Part shown: one piece after another, positions 58,560-64,000 of the stretch
Layout of the letters: each line of letters starts with the position of its first letter
How positions within the stretch are numbered: position 1 is the first letter of the stretch
From: Haemaphysalis longicornis
Lineage: Eukaryota; Arthropoda; Arachnida; Ixodida; Ixodidae
Length of the DNA: 64,000 bases
Reading direction: 5' to 3'
Assembly (NCBI GenBank): GCA_013339765.2
Contig: CM023450.1
Location: 185,405,269 to 185,469,268 of the forward strand
Program-made: the position numbers and the translations under genes
Notes under the pieces: generated by a model
What the model was told of the DNA's origin: nothing
The model's input: the letters and a program-made list of their open reading frames with translations, nothing else
The model's database searches: none

Positions 58560-59545
58560 CTCAGAACATGCCTCAACCGAGCCATTAACGCTGTCGAGAG
58601 GGCCGTACTCAAAACCAGCAGGTGTACATCCTGTCCTTCAACGCCCAGCGTATTCCCGCTCGCTCTCCCCTCATTGAAGTTGAAATACGTGATGCCCAAG
58701 CGGAATATCCTCGCACTGTCGGAGACATGCAGTTTCCAGTTTCCAATAGGCGTGCCACTCGAAGAGAGAGCGCGCTAGGTATGGTTGTTCCGCAATCTAC
58801 AAAAAAAGATACCGCCACACGTCTCGTAGTCACCTGAGGCCTCTCCTCGGTTCCTTGTGAGCTGAGCTTTCGCCGCTTACCAAAGATCACTGCGAGGAGG
58901 AGCTGTTTATTGAGCGTTAATCGCCGTCAGGACAGTGCAGTTATCGCCTACAGCCGAAGACACTCCGAGCTCATCCTCACTGATGGTGCGGGAAACGCAC
59001 GCATTGCAGGACTCACGTGTAGGTATGTAGACAACACTTCGGCCGTCCTTTACTTAGGTCCAGCACCAACGGAAAGAGAAATGAACCACTTGCTCACCCA
59101 CCTTACTTCCAGTGACCACGAAGGGCTCCGATGGCTTGTTACACCAGCCACAACACGACGACGACCTTTTTTTCATGGGAGACATTAAGGCGGACCTCCG
59201 AAATACGAAAAAGTTTGATTCATGGTATTCGCGAAGGGTGTGAATGGCATTGATTTTCTTAGCCGTCACCCTTGCCCCTCGTCACCGTTCACGTTAAGAC
59301 CATCTGTTTGCTAGCGAAATTGAGACGTTGGACGGCTATCGCTGCGCGTGGTATTTCTCTTCGACTCCGGCATTGCTCCAGATTGTGCAAAATCGACAAC
59401 TATGGCAAGCATAGAAAACCTTTCGCAATAATGCCACCCATACGATCGGTTCAACCCGATTATGCCACGACACCCATGCAGTCGCTGAAATGGTGCCACT
59501 TGTACTTGAATCTGCTTTTCGAAGCACTCTGATTAATTACGACTT
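58560..59545 (+). mobile_element. Possible decayed LINE endonuclease fragment
   Basis: Plus-strand frames read HSELILTDGAGNARIAG, APTEREMNHLLTHL, then in the next frame MGDIKADLRNTKKFDSW, which resembles the GD.NA....W block of LINE endonucleases, and a Ser-Pro-rich LSRHPCPSSPFTL. Several stops break it. The family is not clear. Confidence 0.35.
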
Positions 59546-59658
59546 AAACATTGTTTAAAGCTTTGCTTCAGGTCAATTCCAACGTGTGCGTGAAATATGC
59601 CGATTTAATTTGTTTGAAGGAATCGAAAAGAATGTAGACATAGAATGAACGGCTTGGG

Positions 59659-59707
<49 letters not shown>

Positions 59708-59733
59708 GATTGATTGATTGATTGATTGATTGA

Positions 59734-59793
<60 letters not shown>

Positions 59794-59796
59794 CGA
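59659..59796. repeat. (ATTG)n microsatellite
   Basis: Around 34 units of gatt with two single-base slips (near 59706 and 59733). The minus-strand open frame across it (repeated Ile-Asn-Gln-Ser) is an artefact. It starts about 140 bases inside the intron next to the FAD exon donor. Confidence 0.97.
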
Positions 59797-59933
59797 TTTC
59801 TTTCTTTGCGTGCGCAGAGCTCAGCATCGCTAGACCTTTTAGCTCCTTGATGGGACTCACACAAAATGAGGGCAAGTGGTAACTTTTGATACAGTGAGAA
59901 CGCCCAGTGATTTCCTTTAGCGACATGCCTCAC

Positions 59934-60136
59934 CTGTTCTCGAAAGGAGAGGCAGGCATTTCTCTGCGGCACGGTAACGTACGCCCAGTCGTCATGGCCG
60001 CCGAGGTTGAAGGGGGCCATACCCGGGATTTGGCGTGAGGCATCTTCCAGGCCACCGGCTTCCAGAAGCAGCACGGATGTGTTTGGGTCCGCTGACAGTC
60101 TGTTGGCTATCACGCAGCCAGCCGAACCACCGCCCA
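59934..60136 (-). CDS. GMC oxidoreductase, FAD-binding exon (most 5' exon found)
   Basis: This exon encodes 68 residues of the FAD (ADP-binding) fold of a GMC-family flavin oxidoreductase. It opens with VGGGSAG, the dinucleotide-binding glycine loop, followed by ANRLSADPNTSVLLLEAGG, where the acidic Glu binds the ADP ribose, and ends TVPQRNACLSFREQ. The acceptor is a pyrimidine-poor but acceptable ...gcgcag at 60137-60142, entered in phase 1, so the first Val codon takes its G from a preceding exon. The donor is CAG|GTGAGG at 59933, phase 0. An ATG at 60146 lies in the intron and is not the start, because family members have 30-60 residues before this motif. That upstream exon, with the start and any signal peptide, was not found up to 64000. 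Identification as GMC is firm; substrate is unknown. Confidence 0.9.
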
Positions 60137-60139
60137 CTG

Positions 60140-63100
60140 CGCGCATGTCAATGGTTAGTGCGGCGAGTTTCCCAGCAAGAGCGCAGCCACTAGCAGTGCT
60201 GCCAACTACAAGAGAACATGCTTTTGGAATGGCTTTTAGTGTTCCAGAAACAGGAGCAAAGTAATTTGAAGGTGTGAATAATAAATGGTAGATAGTGCTT
60301 TAGGTTAAATTACATAGTTAAAAATTCATCTAAGCAATATTTTAAGTCAGTTGCGTTGGGCAACTTTCCTCGCGCTCAGACAAATAGAAAAAAGCTCTTA
60401 TTTTTTCGGGGCAGAACACCTCGCTCGAAATAATCACTACTTAACAGATATTCCAAAGATATAGCTCGCCGTTTGATTTCAATAATTACTATCTTCACAA
60501 GCACCTTGTCAAAAGAGAGCAATATCCATACTTCCGAAGGTGAGAACCGGACACTAAGAAGGTCCACACCTGTTTTCAAAATACCCATTAGATGTTTTGC
60601 AGATTGCAGAACGTCATATTTGCGAGAAGAGTACGCAACACCACTCGCGGCGATTCATATATCCGTCTAAGAGAAGTAAGAGCACCGAGGTACTCTGGCA
60701 TTAAGAGTCACTTTGGGAACGCCGCCAGAGAATGAGATAAATGCATCACGGTGAGCAAGCCATATATAACAATTCAGAGAGCATTTACCGAACGCAACCG
60801 ACAGTTGGAGCCGTGGATCATCTCCGGCTAGGGCGGCGAAAGTCGTCTGCAACTTTGGCGCACATAAGACAAGTTCGCCGGGAAAAGTCATTCGGCAATG
60901 TTCCTTAGACAGGATCCCAAAACAGCAATGCTAAAGGCCCCCTCGTCTCAAAAATACACTATGGGTCGGATCAACAACACCGGAGCGGCGATATGATTGT
61001 ATGCCCTTATCGCCAATTTGAGGTTGTGCAGTTCTCGGTTCTGCCGCCGCGCCAAAAATCTGCTTTGTTGTAGTAAAATCCCTACAAAGGAAGCTCTAAT
61101 GAATTACAGCCCGGGCATAGAGCTGCCGGAATTGCATGCAGGCAAAGTCAACTTGGTTACCAAAGCCCAGGTTCACCCAAGCTTATCAATGGCGTCTGGT
61201 GTAAATTATGGACTTATTCTACATGTCGCAGCCCCTGAAGGGCGGCGCAGAATTTTTACCGAATTCACTGGTTTGAGAAGCATTTTATTCAATAAATTGT
61301 AGGCATTTTATACCGAGTTACATGCGTTTAAGAAAATTGAACATTGATGGAGCAGTTCGTACTTCGCTGGAATTTCGTTTGCCTTTATGCGTTGTAGCCT
61401 TTAAAGGAGAACATATATGTTTAAATTGGGAGATTTCAAAAAAAAAAAAAACACTTCCGTTGCCGCCATATGGCCTACCAAAGGTGTTGTGATTTTCTCG
61501 GGTTAGCAGCCATAACCAGGCCGTGTGTGCATTGACTCGAGCCAGGCTTGCGATACTTCACGCTAGTGCATATCAGCTCACGTTATCTTGGCCACGTTCA
61601 CGTGTATTCGCCGCAAGATCGACATGTAGGTGGCGACAGCGTCGCGCTGCTATTGTGGATGCTCCGCTGAGCGGCCCGAAAGAATGCACGCTGTGGGCGC
61701 GCTTCGTGCCTTTTTTTGTGCCGTATGTGCTCTTGAAAGGTGCAAACAAGAGTGGTATGCTATAGTTCGGTTCCTCAACGTTCAATGTATAGCATGGAAG
61801 CGGCAATAGGTTTTCATTACTACGCCGAAAAAGCGGCGACCCATCAGGAGTATCAGAACGGCCGGAATAATGACAATAAACTTTTACGCCGTGGCTCGTA
61901 GTAAGCTCGATCTTTCAAGACTATGGCTTTGAGCCTTCAATAAAAGCATAAAATAGAAACAAATTAAGAAGCCTCCATCTTTGGAATGCAGTTTTCAACA
62001 GCAATTTCAATCGCTTTCACTGGTACCATGACGCATTCTTGCATTTGTGGGATGCCCTGAAATGGTAACACCACTTAACTGCCCCGACATTCTTTCTAAA
62101 AGCTTACAACATTTTTTGTCTGTTCGAAAGTAAAACTGGGGAATTTTAACCAGTGCAGAGATATAAATGCAACCGTTCTAACGGGTCTTTTGCGCGTAAC
62201 TTTAGTTAAACAAAATTTTAGTGACTCTGGAGGCAGGTTTGATGAATAACGGTGTCGAATCACTTATTTACGGCTTTCGTCGCAAGTGAACTTGCCAATT
62301 AAATTGCTAACGCGCGCAGTACAATCAACATCTCATGTTTAGCTAGACTTTTGCGAAGTGACAAGCAGGTTTACAGTGTGCAAACCAAGCTTCTGGGACC
62401 TCACAGTTAGCACAGATTTTCTGTTACGGCTGCACTGTTGACCATTTCCGTTCCCTTCAAAATCTAACAGGTGCCTAGAACAGCGAGGTGTGTTTGCATT
62501 CTTGCGTAATGTCACTAAAGATGGCAAATGAAGTTGCCCTGTTGCAGATGCAGTAAAACATTCCTCTTTATTTCTAGTTACAACATAGTGCAATGGGTTC
62601 CCGGTAACCGGTTTGTGTTGTAAACTGACCCTCGCTTTTGTGGCAATTTAATTCTTGAAAATTGGTTAAAGAAGGCACGGATAAAAGTTTTGTGTGCTCT
62701 TCGTTTTTTTTTTGGAGGGGAGGGGGGAAGGTGGGAGAGGGGTTCTGCCAACCTTCCAAACTCAGCGAGAAGAGAAACCAAGTAACGAGAAATATCAAAC
62801 GTTGGCAATCAACGTTACTTGCTATTGGAAGTACGATAGGCGTCGTGTTCCGTAGCGGTGAAAATACAGTACTTCAAAAAATAAACGCCAGTATTTTGAA
62901 TACTGATTAACCGCCCTTTTGGCCCGATATTGTCCAGGAATTGTGGATCGCCTTTTTAAAATGGTATTTAAAGCGAGCATTGTGGAGAAAAAAAAACAGC
63001 GAGTCATGGCGCACACCCTCCACACATGTGGGCAACAACGCGCATTATATTACGCGATTTTTCCTACTTTAAACTTAGGTCCACCTTAAGGGGTTAAGAC

Positions 63101-64000
63101 CTGACCATACTATCCATTTGGTTATGCTGAGTGAAACACATTTTTGTAAAAGTGATTCATGTGATTTGAAAATGGGGTATAGAAAAATTACACACGAAAT
63201 GCTAGATGACAGACCCAAACACACAACTGCTTAATTTTAACCAGAAATTCCCCTGAAATACACTTGCGCATCAACAGAAATGTATTTATTTAATTTTATT
63301 ACATAACATTACCAACACAGTATACGCAGCGACTGCCCAAAAATGGTATTTATTTTTAAAAAGGTTTGGGAAGAGTTCGATCACGCAGGCACTTGCGTGT
63401 GTAAAATACGTCCCCGGTAATCTATGGGTGATAGCGCACGGGTCGTGTGCAGTGCAATTACCTTGTTTCTTCTTTCTAAAAGAACATACCGCAATTTTAC
63501 AAGGGTGTGGGAAATGCATGGGTATGCACGGGTTTTGCGCTTCTTACCCGTTTCGTGTAGTAAACTTTTATCCCTTAAAAAACCCCCATGCCACCTTCAA
63601 AAAGCACCCATTGACGTTCCCGAAACGGCAGAAGACTACACTCACAAATAAGAAAAGTCCAATGTGTCGAAACAATGTTTATAACACGTTTCGCGCTCAA
63701 GCGGTGACCACGACGATAAACTATCGTATTATCCCCTTACAGCTGCTGATTATTGCGTTTCCAAATGAAATCCGCATGAAGATGTAATTATGCCGCTGCT
63801 TAGTGCCAAGCAAGTGCTCATATTCGTTTTTTTTTTATCATGTGCAGCACGCGCCTTGCGCCGCACACAACGTGAACGAGCAGACGACGCTAGAGCGCCA
63901 TCCACACTAGGAGCGATTCGTCCCGCCGCCGCCAGGGGCCGTCTGTGTTCGATCTCGGGGCGAATACAGACGGGTCCGTGAGGACTGACTCGTCCGCTAT
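60140..64000. other. Upstream intron of the GMC gene, no gene seen
   Basis: I searched the minus strand for an exon ending ...(I/V)(I/V) plus one G before a GT donor and found none. Short frames such as 60997-61302 have no domain. Poly-A occurs at 61439-61451, a G/T-rich run near 62705. No repeat family is recognised. Confidence 0.45.

Larger units (their letters stand above)
4527..60136 (-). other. GMC oxidoreductase gene span (partial, seven internal exons)
   Basis: The seven exons lie in the same strand and in the correct protein order. With the one base carried in from the missing upstream exon they sum to 1125 coding bases (375 codons). Phases at successive junctions are 1, 0, 1, 1, 0, 0, 1, 0 with no conflict and no internal stop, so this reads as an intact gene and not a processed pseudogene. 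GMC enzymes are FAD-dependent dehydrogenases or oxidases of alcohols and sugars; arthropod members are often secreted and expanded into clusters. Exons make up about 2% of the span. The promoter, start codon, stop codon and polyadenylation site are outside what I could find. Confidence 0.88.

Noticed and set aside
59568..59926. Repeated Ile-Asn-Gln-Ser protein
   Set aside because: Translation of an ATTG microsatellite in intron DNA.
60146..60146. ATG before the FAD-binding exon as the GMC start codon
   Set aside because: It would leave almost nothing before GGGSAG, it overlaps a splice acceptor, and family members have an N-terminal segment here.
60997..61302. 101-codon plus-strand frame
   Set aside because: No recognisable domain and no neighbours in the same reading.

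Overview
The window is animal nuclear DNA, most likely from a hard tick (Ixodidae). This rests on low gene density, very long introns, and the mix of repeats: I/R1-type LINEs carrying RNase H, an RTE-type LINE, BEL/Pao, Penelope-like elements, and TA- or TTAA-flanked DNA elements. The species cannot be fixed from sequence alone. All repeat family names come from protein motifs and target-site structure, with no database search.

One host gene runs through almost the whole window on the minus strand: a GMC (glucose-methanol-choline) FAD-dependent oxidoreductase. Seven exons can be assembled, in coding order 60136-59934, 45430-45244, 42409-42278, 41986-41862, 17301-17134, 5391-5244 and 4687-4527. 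Every junction has AG/GT borders and a matching intron phase. Together they encode 375 residues without a stop, from the FAD-binding GGGSAG motif through both GMC signatures into the substrate-binding domain. The first exon(s), with the start codon, lie above 60136 and were not found. The C-terminal part, with the catalytic His, lies beyond position 1. Introns are about 14.5, 2.8, 0.29, 24.6, 11.7 and 0.56 kb.

The rest is mostly intronic mobile DNA. 1-3250: decayed LINE. 5785-9760: LINE with RNase H. 9886-13521: BEL/Pao remnant with an inverted LTR fragment at its 5' side. 15004-15600: GC-rich inverted-repeat element. 17990-18430: hairpin and array of palindromic ACTCATGAGT motifs. 23268-27358: TA-flanked inverted-repeat element split by a LINE with a 10-bp target duplication. 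29895-32500: 54-bp repeats and a decayed LINE. 32760-33900: tandem repeats with a 78-bp palindrome. 34080-34900: LINE fragment. 36090-41635: two head-to-head Penelope-like 3' ends forming a palindrome, one arm split by two DNA elements whose termini are arrays of a short motif. 46690-58150: an RTE LINE split by a long-TIR element, itself split by a full-length I-type LINE with a 13-bp duplication, itself split by a TTAA-flanked element that contains another LINE ORF and a tRNA-derived SINE. 59659-59796: ATTG microsatellite.

The elements insert into one another, so their relative ages can be read, and several give their own empty-site control: removing the TTAA element restores the endonuclease reading, and the intact Penelope arm shows the other arm before insertion. 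I see no tRNA, rRNA or CRISPR array, and no second host gene that I can support.
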